From: Qipengyuania pacifica | GTDB lineage: Bacteria > Pseudomonadota > Alphaproteobacteria > Sphingomonadales > Sphingomonadaceae | Assembly (NCBI RefSeq): GCF_019857205.1 | Contig: NZ_JAHWXO010000001.1 | Span: 1 to 64,000, forward strand | DNA length: 64,000 nt | Direction: 5' to 3' | Shown here: positions 44,106 through 52,850 of the stretch, piece by piece | Numbering within the stretch: position 1 is the stretch's first letter | Layout of the letters: each line of letters opens with the position of its first letter | The notes under the pieces: generated by a model | Told to the model about the DNA's origin: nothing | Database searches by the model: none | Seen by the model: only the letters and a program-made list of their open reading frames with translations | Position numbers and translations under genes: made by a program

Positions 44106-44678
44106 ATGGATGACGAGATCGAGGAAATGATCGTGGCGGTTCGCGCGGATACGCAGGCCTTCGGAGCGGACATGCGCGCCATGCGAAGCACATTCGATGC
44201 AACCCTGCTGGACGGCTTCGACCGCGCGGGAACGGTGTTGGAACGAGGGTTGCTGTCCGCGATCCGCAAAGGCAGCGTCGGCTTCGACGATCTGCAACGC
44301 GTAGCGGCGCGCGCGCTCGACCAGATTGCCGCGCAGGCGCTGCGGCTGGGCCTGGACGAAGTATTCGGCGGCGGCGGTAGCGGCGGCGGATTTGCCGGCT
44401 TGATCGGTACTGCGGCCGGGGCGCTGTTCGGCCTGCCCGGCCGTGCGACCGGCGGGACCGTTTCGCCGCAGCGACCCTATCTGGTCGGCGAGCGGGGGCC
44501 CGAACTGTTCGTGCCCGCCAGCGCGGGTCGGGTGGAAGCGAATGCGGGCACCGGCACGAGCCGCGACGTAAAGGTTTCGATCGCCATCGCCGCACCGCGC
44601 GGCACCCCTGCGCCGGTAGCGATGCAGCGCAGCGCGCGGCAGGTCGCGAGCGCGGTTCGCCGGGCCCTGGGCACTTAG
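44106..44678 (+). CDS. GTA tail tape measure-like protein (gp11)
   Basis: A 190-residue protein after AAAGGGA. FDATLLDGFDRAGTVLERGL and DQIAAQALRLGLDEVF are helical; a Gly-rich stretch and the conserved GRATGGTVSPQRPYLVGERGPELFVP form the C-terminal module. Very short for a tape measure, as in RcGTA with its short tail. The stop is followed by 89 bp that include a REP-like palindrome. Confidence 0.88.
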   Translation: MDDEIEEMIVAVRADTQAFGADMRAMRSTFDATLLDGFDRAGTVLERGLLSAIRKGSVGFDDLQRVAARALDQIAAQALRLGLDEVFGGGGSGGGFAGLIGTAAGALFGLPGRATGGTVSPQRPYLVGERGPELFVPASAGRVEANAGTGTSRDVKVSIAIAAPRGTPAPVAMQRSARQVASAVRRALGT

Positions 44679-44718
44679 CCTTCGGCAACGGACACCCTCC
44701 CCCAAACGAGACGCACTG

Positions 44719-44743
44719 CCCCGGACCATGTCCGGGATGACGG
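44719..44743. repeat. Single REP-like palindrome between gp11 and gp12
   Basis: CCCCGGACCATGTCCGGG followed by ATGACGG. Same family as the units at 37867, 38310 and 40375, with a changed loop. It sits in the only sizable gap of the tail-gene block. Confidence 0.8.
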
Positions 44744-44767
44744 CACGCATTTCACAGGAGTTTCGCA

Positions 44768-47083
44768 ATGAGTTTCTGGCTTGCCCGCAAACGCAGCGGG
44801 CAACATTCCGATCATATCCAGCGGTTCGATCCGCGGTTCTGGACGGTCAATTTCCCGCGACCGATGATGGCGAGTGTCGTCACCACCGCGGCCGACGCGC
44901 TGCGGGTGGAGTGCAGCTTCCACCACGAGGGCGAGCTGGCCGGACTTATCTGGGAGAGCGAGGATACGCTCGACCACCCGCTGCTGGCGTATGAAACGCG
45001 GTCCGATTACGCACATTGCGTGCTGCGTTTTCGCTGGCGCAGCGGCGCGGTGCTGGCGCTGGACGTGCCGCATGGTCCGACGCTGACGATCGAGGGCCGC
45101 GATGCAGAAGGCAGGAAACGGGCCTGGTATGTGCGCCTGTGGAACTATGCCAACGGTTCGCCGACCGATGCGCAGATCGAGCTGCGGTTTTCCGAACTGG
45201 AATCGGGTTTTTCCCTGCCCGGCGAGGCGATCCATCCGCATGATATCGAGCGCATGTTCATCAGCCTGGCCCCGCAGGGCTATGTCGAGGGTAGCGAGGC
45301 AGTGTTGCCGACACGCGTGGATGGCTGGGCCGAAATGTCCGCCATAGGGTGCGAAGGCGCAGGCGCCATGCTGGCCATCGGCGACGTGCTGATCCCCGCG
45401 CATGGCGAGCAGATCGCCACCGCCTATGACGACAGTTTCAACCAGACCCCCGCACGACTGCTACGCAGCGCCGAAGGCCTCGGCTACCGCGGACGGATCG
45501 TCCATTATGTAGGGATGAGCCATTTTTTCCGGCTCGAGCCGCTGGGCGGCGGACATTACGTGAGCCTTGCCGGCGGAGTGTTGAACGAACCCTGCGCGGC
45601 CTGGCACCGATCCTTTGCCGAACAAGCGAAGATCCGCGATTTCGACGTGATCTGGTCGCTATCCTACGAATTGTTCGACGCGCATTGCTGGAACGACTGG
45701 AAGCAGCGCGCGCATGACGGATCGCCCGCGCTGACCGGGTGGGAACCGCCATCGACCCTGTTGTCGCCCGCGCATGAGGGCGCGATGAGCTATCTGCGGC
45801 AGGTCGCAAACGCCTTCGTTGCGATTGCGCAGGCCGCGGGCCTTCCGGTGCTGTTCCAAATCGGCGAGCCGTGGTGGTGGGTCCAGCCTGACAGCGGCGC
45901 GCCCTGCCTGTACGATAATGCGACGCGGGCCGCGCTGGGCGGATCGCCTGCGATAATCGCGGATATGCGTGCGCCCATCGACGAAGCGCAGCGCAATGTG
46001 CTGGACGCAGCGGGCGCATTGCTGGCCCAGTCGACCGCCGCGCTGGCGCAATCCGTGCGCGATGCGGCAGGCGGCGCGGCGGAAATCCTGCTGCTGGCCT
46101 TTACGCCGACCGTGCTGAACCCGAGCATGCCGGAACTTTACCGCGCGAACCTGCCCACGGGCTGGGCATGGCCCGCCTTCGACCGGCTGCAGCTGGAAGA
46201 TTACGACTGGCTGACGGACGGGGCCGATGCCGAACGGCGGCGCGGCATCGCCTTTGTTACCCAGCGGCTCGGCTATCCGGTCGCCCGGCAGGATTACATG
46301 GCCGGTTTCGTGCTGCTGGCAGAGGATGCCGAAACCTACTGGCCACGGATCGACGCCGCGCTGGACGAGGCGCGCGAGCGCGGCGTGACGCAGCGGTTCG
46401 TCTGGGCGATGCCGCAGATTTCGCGCGACGGTTACACCCGCCTGCCCCCACCCGGAGAAGACACAATGATCCCGTTCGACGATGTCGCCTATCCGCTTAC
46501 GCTGGGCCGGGACGCGGCGGCGAGCCCTGAATTTTCGACCTCTGTCGCGGTGACCGCATCGGGGCACGAATATCGCAATGCGCTGTGGTCCGATGCCCGG
46601 ATGCGATACGATGTCGGTCCGGGGATAAGGTCCGAAGCGGAACTGGGCACGCTGATCGCCTTCTTTCGCGCGAGATACGGCCCTGCCCGCGGTTTTCGCC
46701 TGCGCGATCCTTTCGATTTCAGTTCCGCCGCGATGACCGGCACGCCGACGGCCAGCGATCAGCGCATAGGAACGGGCGACGGCATGGCCAGCCGGTTCCG
46801 GCTGGTGAAGAATTACGGCGGGCAGCAGCGCCGGATCACCCGCCCGCAACCCGGCAGCATACGCATTGCCGTGGGCGCTGTGGAGACTGCGGCATGGCGA
46901 TACGAGACAGGCGGCTGGATCGTGTTCGACAGCGCGCCGGCAGCGGGCGCGCCGATCACGGCTGGCTATCTGTTCGATGTGCCGGTGCGCTTTGCCGAGG
47001 ACCGGCTGGACGTCAGCGGCGTGTCCTTTGCCGCAGGCGAGGCGCCTTCCGTTGCGCTGATCGAGATACGCGAGGCCGCATGA
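44768..47083 (+). CDS. GTA distal tail protein (gp12, DUF2460) fused to a large N-terminal domain
   Basis: A 771-residue protein after AGGAG. Residues 567-771 are a complete DUF2460/TIGR02217 unit (IPFDDVAYPLTLGRDAAASP ... GFRLRDPFDFSS ... GQQRRITRP), about the size of a stand-alone gp12. Residues 1-566 are an added module. The N-terminal beta-rich part is followed by a probable TIM-barrel, glycosidase-like region (IWSLSYELFDAHCWNDWK, FQIGEPWWWVQPD, FDRLQLEDYDWLT). A second ATG at 46466, with GGAGAAG upstream, coincides with the domain boundary. Similar fused or non-contractile tail-sheath proteins are known in some siphophages. Confidence 0.85.
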   Translation: MSFWLARKRSGQHSDHIQRFDPRFWTVNFPRPMMASVVTTAADALRVECSFHHEGELAGLIWESEDTLDHPLLAYETRSDYAHCVLRFRWRSGAVLALDVPHGPTLTIEGRDAEGRKRAWYVRLWNYANGSPTDAQIELRFSELESGFSLPGEAIHPHDIERMFISLAPQGYVEGSEAVLPTRVDGWAEMSAIGCEGAGAMLAIGDVLIPAHGEQIATAYDDSFNQTPARLLRSAEGLGYRGRIVHYVGMSHFFRLEPLGGGHYVSLAGGVLNEPCAAWHRSFAEQAKIRDFDVIWSLSYELFDAHCWNDWKQRAHDGSPALTGWEPPSTLLSPAHEGAMSYLRQVANAFVAIAQAAGLPVLFQIGEPWWWVQPDSGAPCLYDNATRAALGGSPAIIADMRAPIDEAQRNVLDAAGALLAQSTAALAQSVRDAAGGAAEILLLAFTPTVLNPSMPELYRANLPTGWAWPAFDRLQLEDYDWLTDGADAERRRGIAFVTQRLGYPVARQDYMAGFVLLAEDAETYWPRIDAALDEARERGVTQRFVWAMPQISRDGYTRLPPPGEDTMIPFDDVAYPLTLGRDAAASPEFSTSVAVTASGHEYRNALWSDARMRYDVGPGIRSEAELGTLIAFFRARYGPARGFRLRDPFDFSSAAMTGTPTASDQRIGTGDGMASRFRLVKNYGGQQRRITRPQPGSIRIAVGAVETAAWRYETGGWIVFDSAPAAGAPITAGYLFDVPVRFAEDRLDVSGVSFAAGEAPSVALIEIREAA

Positions 47084-47895
47084 GACGCGCGTTCTTTGCA
47101 AGCGAGCTCGATACGACGGCAAGCTGGTGGCGCATCTATCGCTGCGACGGCGTTACGCTGGGCTTTACCACGCACGACCGCGATCTGTGGTTCGACGGCA
47201 TCGTCCACCGCGCCGGACCGGGCATGCTGCCATCGGCCATTCGCGTGACATCGGGGTTCGAAGGCGATCCCGGCGATATCGAAGGCGCATTAAGCCATGC
47301 GAGCGTGACGGCGGCCGATCTGGCCGGTGGCCGCTTCGATGCAGCGGAAGTCGAATGTGGCGTGGTCGATTGGGAGACGCTGGAACGCGCATCGCTTTAT
47401 TCAGGGTCCATCGCGGGCGTCACCAGCGAGGGGGCGGGGTTCCGCGCCGAACTGGAATCGGCGAAGGCGCGACTGGCGCATGACCCGATCCCGGTGACCG
47501 GCCCGACTTGCCGGGCACGGTTCTGCGGCCCGGGCTGCGGATTGAACCCGGCAGCGTTCGAAAAGCGTGTGCGCGTGACGGCGATCGACCGGGACACGCA
47601 GACCTTGCGCGTCGATCTGGCCGATGCATCGGCCTATCGCTTCGGGAGCCTGCGCTGGATGGATGGCCCCGCCAACGGGCTTTCAGCGCGGATCGTCGAC
47701 ACGGACGGGCCGGTACTGATGCTGGCGGGACGGATCGACCCCGACTGGTCGCCGGGCCTGCGGGTACAATTGCGCGAGGGCTGCGACCGGACCGTGGCCA
47801 CCTGCGCCGCCCGCTTCGACAATGCCGTGAACTTTCAGGGTGAGCCGTTCCTGCCGGGCAACGACATGCTGGCGCAATATCCGGTCGCCCGATGA
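47080..47895 (+). CDS. GTA tail hub protein (gp13, DUF2163)
   Basis: A 271-residue protein. ASWWRIYRCDGVTLGFTTHD and the C-terminal CDRTVATC, NFQGEPFLPGND are DUF2163 hallmarks. CRARFCGPGC and CDRTVATC form a four-cysteine set consistent with the iron-sulfur cluster known in related hub proteins. ATG overlaps the gp12 stop. It connects the distal tail to the fibre hub. Confidence 0.94.
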   Translation: MRRAFFASELDTTASWWRIYRCDGVTLGFTTHDRDLWFDGIVHRAGPGMLPSAIRVTSGFEGDPGDIEGALSHASVTAADLAGGRFDAAEVECGVVDWETLERASLYSGSIAGVTSEGAGFRAELESAKARLAHDPIPVTGPTCRARFCGPGCGLNPAAFEKRVRVTAIDRDTQTLRVDLADASAYRFGSLRWMDGPANGLSARIVDTDGPVLMLAGRIDPDWSPGLRVQLREGCDRTVATCAARFDNAVNFQGEPFLPGNDMLAQYPVAR

Positions 47896-48323
47896 GCCTG
47901 TGCGGCGACGCGCTCGCCCAGGCGGCACAAAACCTGATCGGGTCCCCTTTTCGCCTGCACGGACGCAACCGGGAAACCGGGCTCGATTGTATCGGGGTGG
48001 TAGGGGCCGCGCTGGCCGATTGCGGACTGCAGGTGCGCTGGCCGGAGGGGTACCGGTTGCGCAATAGCGGCATCGCGCGGTGGCTGCAGTTTGCCGGGAT
48101 TAACGGGCTGCAAAGCTGCACCGGCAATATCCGGCGCGGCGATGTCCTGCTGACCCGGCCCGGCCCGGCGCAGCACCACCTTCTCATCGCGCTGGGGGCC
48201 GACGGCTTCGTCCACGCCCATGCAGGGCTGCGGCGGGTCGTCTGCCAGCAGCTTGTCACCCTTGATCCTCTGCTCGCGCAGTGGCGGATCGATCCCGATC
48301 AGGAGCAGACATGGCAACTCTAG
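47892..48323 (+). CDS. GTA NlpC/P60 cell wall peptidase (gp14)
   Basis: A 143-residue NlpC/P60 domain. Catalytic Cys in LDCIGVVGAAL, His in GPAQHHLLIALG and a further His in FVHAHAG; IGSPFRLHGRNRETGLDC is the lead-in. It should degrade peptidoglycan during delivery. Coupled by ATGA to gp13; its last 13 bp contain the gp15 start. Confidence 0.94.
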   Translation: MSLCGDALAQAAQNLIGSPFRLHGRNRETGLDCIGVVGAALADCGLQVRWPEGYRLRNSGIARWLQFAGINGLQSCTGNIRRGDVLLTRPGPAQHHLLIALGADGFVHAHAGLRRVVCQQLVTLDPLLAQWRIDPDQEQTWQL

Positions 48324-50503
48324 TTCTCGGCGCCTTCGGGACGCTGGTGGGCGGCCCGCTGGGCGGCGCCATCGGTGCGACGCTGGGCCGCAGTCTCGAT
48401 GCGGGCATCATCGGTTCGCCACGCCGCGAAGGCCCGCGGCTGAAGGAGCTGGCGGTGAGCACGTCGAGCTATGGCAGCGCCATCCCCGCGCTATACGGCA
48501 GGGTCCGCGTGCCCGGCACGATTATCTGGGCGAGCGACCTGAGCGAAAGGCGCGAATCCAGCGGGGGCGGCAAGGGCCGGCCTGCAACGACGCGTTACGC
48601 CTATTCCGTATCGCTCGCCGTGGCGCTGTCGAGCCGGCCGATCGACGGCGTGGGCCGTATCTGGGCGGATGGCAATCTGCTGCGCGGTGCGGCAGGCGAC
48701 CTCAAGACCGGAGGGGTGCTGCGCATTCATACCGGCCATGCCGACCAGTTGCCCGATCCGCTGATGGCCGCCAGCATCGGTGCGCGATGTCCTGCCTATC
48801 GCGGCTGCGCCTACGCCGTGTTCGAGGATCTGGCGCTGGAAGATTTCGGCAACCGCATACCGGCGATCAGCTTCGAAGTGTTCGCCGGAACGGCGCAGGC
48901 GGTGGTGGAAGACATTGCGCGGCAGGCCAGCATGGAGTGCGAGGGAACCGGGTTTCCCGAACTTGGCGGCTTCGTACACGAGGGCGGCGGGCTGGTAGCG
49001 GTACTGTCGCAGGTGAAGGGCCTGCGACCCATACATGCCGCAATGCGCGACGGGTATGTCATCGTCGCAGGGGATATGGCGCCGGAGGACGTGCCGATGC
49101 TGCCGCCCGCCGTGGCCGCACCGGACGGCGAGTTCGGGCGCGCGAGCGGTACGGCGCTGTCGCGTCGGCAGGGCGCATCGCAAGGGGCCAGCTTGCTGCG
49201 CTATTACGATCCGACCCGCGATTACCAGCCTGGACTGCAGCGATCCGAAGGCGAGGATGGGGGCGGAACTATGGAGTTTCCCGGCGTCTTTCAGCCTGAA
49301 GCCGCACGATCTCTTCTGGCAGGAGCGGCAAGGCGGGAATGGCTGCGCGGCGAAAGGCTGGCGTGGCGGACGAACCGGATCGACCCGGCGCTGGGCCCCG
49401 GCAGCATCGTGCGGGCACCCGGTCATCCTGGGCTGTGGCAGATCACCGCCTGGGAATGGCGCGACACGGGAATCGAGCTGGACCTCGCCCGCTACGCACC
49501 CGCGGTAGGGGCCAGCCAGCCAGCGGATGGCGGCGCGGCCTGGTCGCCGCCCGATCGCTTGCCGGTCGAAACGCGGCTGCGCGCCTTCGAACTGCCGTGG
49601 GACGGCACGGGGCAGAGCAGCGTGCCGCAACGCTTTGCCGCGGTGAGCGCGCCAGCGGGGCGCTGGGGCGGCGCGATGCTGTATCGCGAGAGCGCCGACA
49701 CGCTGGTGCCGATCGGGCACAGCGGCCCGCAGCGCGCCGTGGGCGGGATATTGGCGGAAGCCCTGCCGCCCAGCCCCGGTCTGCGGTTCGACGCGACTGC
49801 GCGAGTGAGGGTGCGGCTGGACGATTACGAAGCGGCATTGGAACCGGCCGGGCTCGATGCGATTGCGCGGGGATCGAACCGCCTGCTGATCGGCGGGGAG
49901 ATCGTGCAGTTCGCGCAGTGCCAGCTCGAAGGTAACGGGATCTGGCAGCTCTGCGGGCTGCTACGGGGCCGCGGCGGAACCGAGATCGAGGCGCTGGCAG
50001 GGCATGAGCCGGGTGCACCGGTCACGCTTCTCGACGATCGGCTGGTTCCGCTTCCCGCGAATCCATATCTGGGCGATGGCGACCGGATCGCGGCGATCGG
50101 AGCGGGAGACGACGCGCCCGTTCTGGCCGAATTCGAGAACAGCGGCCGGACGTGCCGCCCCCTGCTGCCAGTGCATCCGCGCAGCGAGCAGGATGCGCTC
50201 GGCAATTTGGCCTTGCGCTGGACGCGCCGGGCGCGTGGCGGCTGGAGCTGGCCTGACGGGGTCGAACAGCCGCTGGTCGAACAGGATGAACTGTATGAAG
50301 TGGGGCTGGGCGACCCGGATCGACCCGTCCGAATATGGACGACGGCCGGACCGCAGCTGGTCCTCGAAGCGGGCGAGATCGCCGCGCTCGGCGAATCATA
50401 CGAGGGCGCGGCCCTGTGGGTCCGGCAGAAGGGCAGCTTTGCAGTTTCGCCTCCACTGCATCTCATTTCTCTATCAACTTTGGCTGAAAGGAAGATGCCA
50501 TGA
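48311..50503 (+). CDS. GTA megatron-type tail tip protein (gp15), short form
   Basis: A 730-residue protein from ATG 48311 with AGGAG 5 bp upstream. The N-terminal glycine-rich hydrophobic leader (LVLGAFGTLVGGPLGGAIGA) and SYGSAIPALYGRVRVPGTII, then the phage tail-3-type domain and the C-terminal beta-rich Rcc01698_C-like segment, are present. RcGTA gp15 is over 1,300 residues and carries a GTA TIM barrel. That barrel is missing here, while gp12 carries an added TIM-like module. Confidence 0.88.
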   Translation: MATLVLGAFGTLVGGPLGGAIGATLGRSLDAGIIGSPRREGPRLKELAVSTSSYGSAIPALYGRVRVPGTIIWASDLSERRESSGGGKGRPATTRYAYSVSLAVALSSRPIDGVGRIWADGNLLRGAAGDLKTGGVLRIHTGHADQLPDPLMAASIGARCPAYRGCAYAVFEDLALEDFGNRIPAISFEVFAGTAQAVVEDIARQASMECEGTGFPELGGFVHEGGGLVAVLSQVKGLRPIHAAMRDGYVIVAGDMAPEDVPMLPPAVAAPDGEFGRASGTALSRRQGASQGASLLRYYDPTRDYQPGLQRSEGEDGGGTMEFPGVFQPEAARSLLAGAARREWLRGERLAWRTNRIDPALGPGSIVRAPGHPGLWQITAWEWRDTGIELDLARYAPAVGASQPADGGAAWSPPDRLPVETRLRAFELPWDGTGQSSVPQRFAAVSAPAGRWGGAMLYRESADTLVPIGHSGPQRAVGGILAEALPPSPGLRFDATARVRVRLDDYEAALEPAGLDAIARGSNRLLIGGEIVQFAQCQLEGNGIWQLCGLLRGRGGTEIEALAGHEPGAPVTLLDDRLVPLPANPYLGDGDRIAAIGAGDDAPVLAEFENSGRTCRPLLPVHPRSEQDALGNLALRWTRRARGGWSWPDGVEQPLVEQDELYEVGLGDPDRPVRIWTTAGPQLVLEAGEIAALGESYEGAALWVRQKGSFAVSPPLHLISLSTLAERKMP

Positions 50504-50958
50504 CCACGCCCGTTTCTTTCGACGCGACCACTCCCCGCCATGCGCTTGCCATGCTGGTTCCCGGCCAGGCGCAGAAAGAATTATCCGTCAACGAGACCTT
50601 CGCGCGGATCGATGCGCTGCTGCATCCCGCCGTGGAGGGTGAGGCGACAACACCGGCTCAGAATCCCACCGCGGGCGAATGCTGGATCGTGGCGCAACCA
50701 GCCAGCGGCGCATGGCAGGGGCATGAGGGAGACCTCGCCTGCTGGGATGGCACCCAATGGACGCTCTGTACTGCGATCGAAGGCATGCAGGTGTTCGATC
50801 GATCGGAAAGTAGCCGGATGGTTTATGCGGGCGGATGGAACCGGGTCGAGCGGCTGTCGCCTCCCTCGGGAGGGGGAGTTGTCGATGTCGAGGCACGGGC
50901 TGCGATCGAGGCAATTATCGACATCTTTGCAACACTATCGATCTTTCCACGAGCCTGA
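50500..50958 (+). CDS. DUF2793 protein, probable GTA tail fibre-associated
   Basis: A 152-residue protein. TTPRHALAMLVPGQAQKELS VNETFARIDALLHP and NPTAGECWIVA, GHEGDLACWDGTQW are the DUF2793 signature, seen at the end of GTA and phage tail operons. Helical C-terminal tail. Overlaps gp15 by ATGA. It is the last gene of the cluster; the 192 bp to the OmpA gene hold that gene's probable promoter. Confidence 0.86.
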   Translation: MTTPVSFDATTPRHALAMLVPGQAQKELSVNETFARIDALLHPAVEGEATTPAQNPTAGECWIVAQPASGAWQGHEGDLACWDGTQWTLCTAIEGMQVFDRSESSRMVYAGGWNRVERLSPPSGGGVVDVEARAAIEAIIDIFATLSIFPRA

Positions 50959-51050
50959 TGGGAACCCGATCCGGGCGTCGCCGTTCGGCACAATACGGAA
51001 GGGGTCCAAATTCCCGGAACTCATTCTTACAATAAGGGAAAGCGGCAATA

Positions 51051-51079
51051 TTGTCACAGTTCCCACCTATTGTTTACTT
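51051..51079 (+). promoter_or_regulatory. Possible promoter of the OmpA-type gene
   Basis: TTGTCA at 51051-51056, a 17-bp spacer and TTACTT at 51074-51079, about 72 bp before the gene start. Only moderate matches; the region is AT-rich relative to its surroundings. Confidence 0.35.
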
Positions 51080-51150
51080 GCCACCTAGGGGCCTGAAAGA
51101 TAGATATGTTCCACTCGGTGGCTCCAATTTCGCAAAAAGGGGAAATTATA

Positions 51151-52227
51151 ATGCGCAAACTCGTCATAGGAATGGCGATGGCCTCTACGGCCTTTGCATC
51201 GCCAGCCCTGGCAAAAGATGACACTTGGTACGTTGAACTCAACGCCGGTGGTATGATTGTCGAAGATATCGACAACCTTTCGGGTTCCAATGAAGTCGGC
51301 ACGCTCGACACCAAGATCGGTTACGACGTCGGCGGCATCGTCGGTTACGACTTCGGCCCGTTCCGTCTGGAAGCCGAAGCCAGCTTCCGCCGTGCTGAAG
51401 AAAAGGGTTACGTTGATAACAATGTATCGCTCGACAACTCGCAGGTTGGTGGCGGTGCTGAAGCTCTGAGCTTCATGATCAACGGCCTGGTAGACTTCGG
51501 TCCCGATGACGGCCTGCAGGGCTTCGTCGGCGGTGGTGCCGGTGTTGGCCGCGTCAAGGTTGGCGTGCTGACTGCATTCCCGTCGATCGACATCGTCGAC
51601 AGCGACACGGGCTTCGCATGGCAGGCACTCGCCGGCGTGCGCGCACCGATCAACGACAACGTCGACATCGGTCTGAAGTATCGCTTCTACAACCAGTTCG
51701 GCAACGACTTGGTGGCATTCGACGGCCGCGACGCCCGCGTCGGTTTCCGTTCGCACTCGCTGATGGCAACGCTGGCTTACAACTTCGGCGAACCGGCAGC
51801 TCCGCCGCCGCCTCCGCCGCCGCCGCCGCCGCCGCCTCCCCCGCCGCCTCCGCCCCCGCCGCCGCCGGCGCCGGTCTGCGAGACGGGTCCGTACATCGTC
51901 TTCTTCAACTGGGACAAGTCGGACATCACTCCGGAAGCAGCGACCATCCTCGACAACGCCGTGTCGGCTTACGCAGACTGCGGTACGGCAGCAATCATGC
52001 TCGCCGGCTACACCGACCGTTCGGGTTCGGCGACCTACAACATGGGTCTCGCAGAACGTCGTAACGCTTCGGTCCGTGGTTACCTGACCTCGCGCGGTGT
52101 GCCTGATGGCCGCATCACCAGCGAAGCGTTCGGTGAAGCCAACCCGCGCGTCCCGACTGCTGACGGTGTCCGCGAGCTGCAGAACCGCCGCGTCGAAATC
52201 ACTTACGGTCCGGGTTCGGGCATGTAA
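51151..52227 (+). CDS. OmpA-family outer membrane protein with a 22-proline linker
   Basis: A 358-residue protein after GGGGAAAT. Signal peptide to about residue 22 (SPALA|KD). A beta-barrel of about 190 residues ending in LMATLAYNFGEP, then 22 consecutive prolines. The peptidoglycan-binding OmpA C-domain follows: FFNWDKSDITPEAATIL, LAGYTDRSGSATYNMGLAERR, GVRELQNRRVEITY. It anchors the outer membrane to the wall. The proline codons form a mixed CCG/CCT/CCC tract prone to in-frame length change. Confidence 0.93.
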   Translation: MRKLVIGMAMASTAFASPALAKDDTWYVELNAGGMIVEDIDNLSGSNEVGTLDTKIGYDVGGIVGYDFGPFRLEAEASFRRAEEKGYVDNNVSLDNSQVGGGAEALSFMINGLVDFGPDDGLQGFVGGGAGVGRVKVGVLTAFPSIDIVDSDTGFAWQALAGVRAPINDNVDIGLKYRFYNQFGNDLVAFDGRDARVGFRSHSLMATLAYNFGEPAAPPPPPPPPPPPPPPPPPPPPPPAPVCETGPYIVFFNWDKSDITPEAATILDNAVSAYADCGTAAIMLAGYTDRSGSATYNMGLAERRNASVRGYLTSRGVPDGRITSEAFGEANPRVPTADGVRELQNRRVEITYGPGSGM

Positions 52228-52252
52228 GCGACTGGCATTAGCCAAATTCGAG

Positions 52253-52281
52253 AAGGGCCCGGAGCAATCCGGGCCCTTTTT
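52253..52281 (+). terminator. Rho-independent terminator of the OmpA gene
   Basis: GGGCCCGGA (52255-52263) and TCCGGGCCC (52268-52276) with a GCAA loop, extended by AA/TT, then five T residues. It ends 42 bp before the sodC start. Confidence 0.9.
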
Positions 52282-52322
52282 CGTTGCATGGTAAGATCCC
52301 TGTTCGAACCGAGAGGACTTCC

Positions 52323-52850
52323 ATGAATAAACTGTTCCTGCTGCCGCCCATCACAGCCATCGCCCTTGCCGGTTGCACGACGATGGACGACCTTCCCACT
52401 GAACGTGTTGGAGAGACGACGCTGCTGTTCGCCAACGGCACGCCTGCCGGAACCGTTCAACTGTTGAGCAGCGGCCAGACCGTGACGGTCGCCGTCGCTG
52501 CCGTGGGCATGTCACCCGGTGAACATGGCTTTCACCTTCACACTACGGGCAGCTGCACCGCGCCCGATTTCACGAGTGCAGGCGGCCATCTCAACCCCGG
52601 CAATAACACACACGGATCAATGTCCCCCGGCGGTCAGCATCTTGGCGATATGCCCAATCTTACAATTGCAGCGAACGGCACCGGACGCGCAGAAGTGCAA
52701 CTTGAAGGTAACGCCACTGATGTTCTGGCTGACATCTTCGATGCCGATGGTACTGCCGTTGTCGTCCATGAAGGACCCGATGACTACCGCACCGACCCAG
52801 CGGGCGACGCCGGATCACGGATAGCATGCGGCGTTATGAAAAGGGTCTAA
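52323..52850 (+). CDS. sodC: Cu/Zn superoxide dismutase lipoprotein
   Basis: A 175-residue protein. The N-terminal lipobox is ALAGC. HGFHLHTTGSCTAPDFTSAG GHLNP carries copper and zinc histidines, followed by HLGDMPNLTIAANGTG and the second cysteine in SRIACGVM. FHLH and the two cysteines (disulfide) are intact. It removes periplasmic superoxide. It stops in overlap with the convergent MFS gene. Confidence 0.93.
   Translation: MNKLFLLPPITAIALAGCTTMDDLPTERVGETTLLFANGTPAGTVQLLSSGQTVTVAVAAVGMSPGEHGFHLHTTGSCTAPDFTSAGGHLNPGNNTHGSMSPGGQHLGDMPNLTIAANGTGRAEVQLEGNATDVLADIFDADGTAVVVHEGPDDYRTDPAGDAGSRIACGVMKRV

Noticed and set aside
45659-47122. 487-codon minus-strand frame antisense to gp12.
   Set aside because: Shadow of the GTA gene; no domain, wrong strand for the operon.
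48491-49720. 409-codon minus-strand frame antisense to gp15.
   Set aside because: Same reason; arises from codon bias.
35809-50958. Interpretation as an ordinary prophage.
   Set aside because: No integrase, repressor, replication or lysis genes; order and sizes match GTA, with a non-specific-type TerS and a short tape measure.
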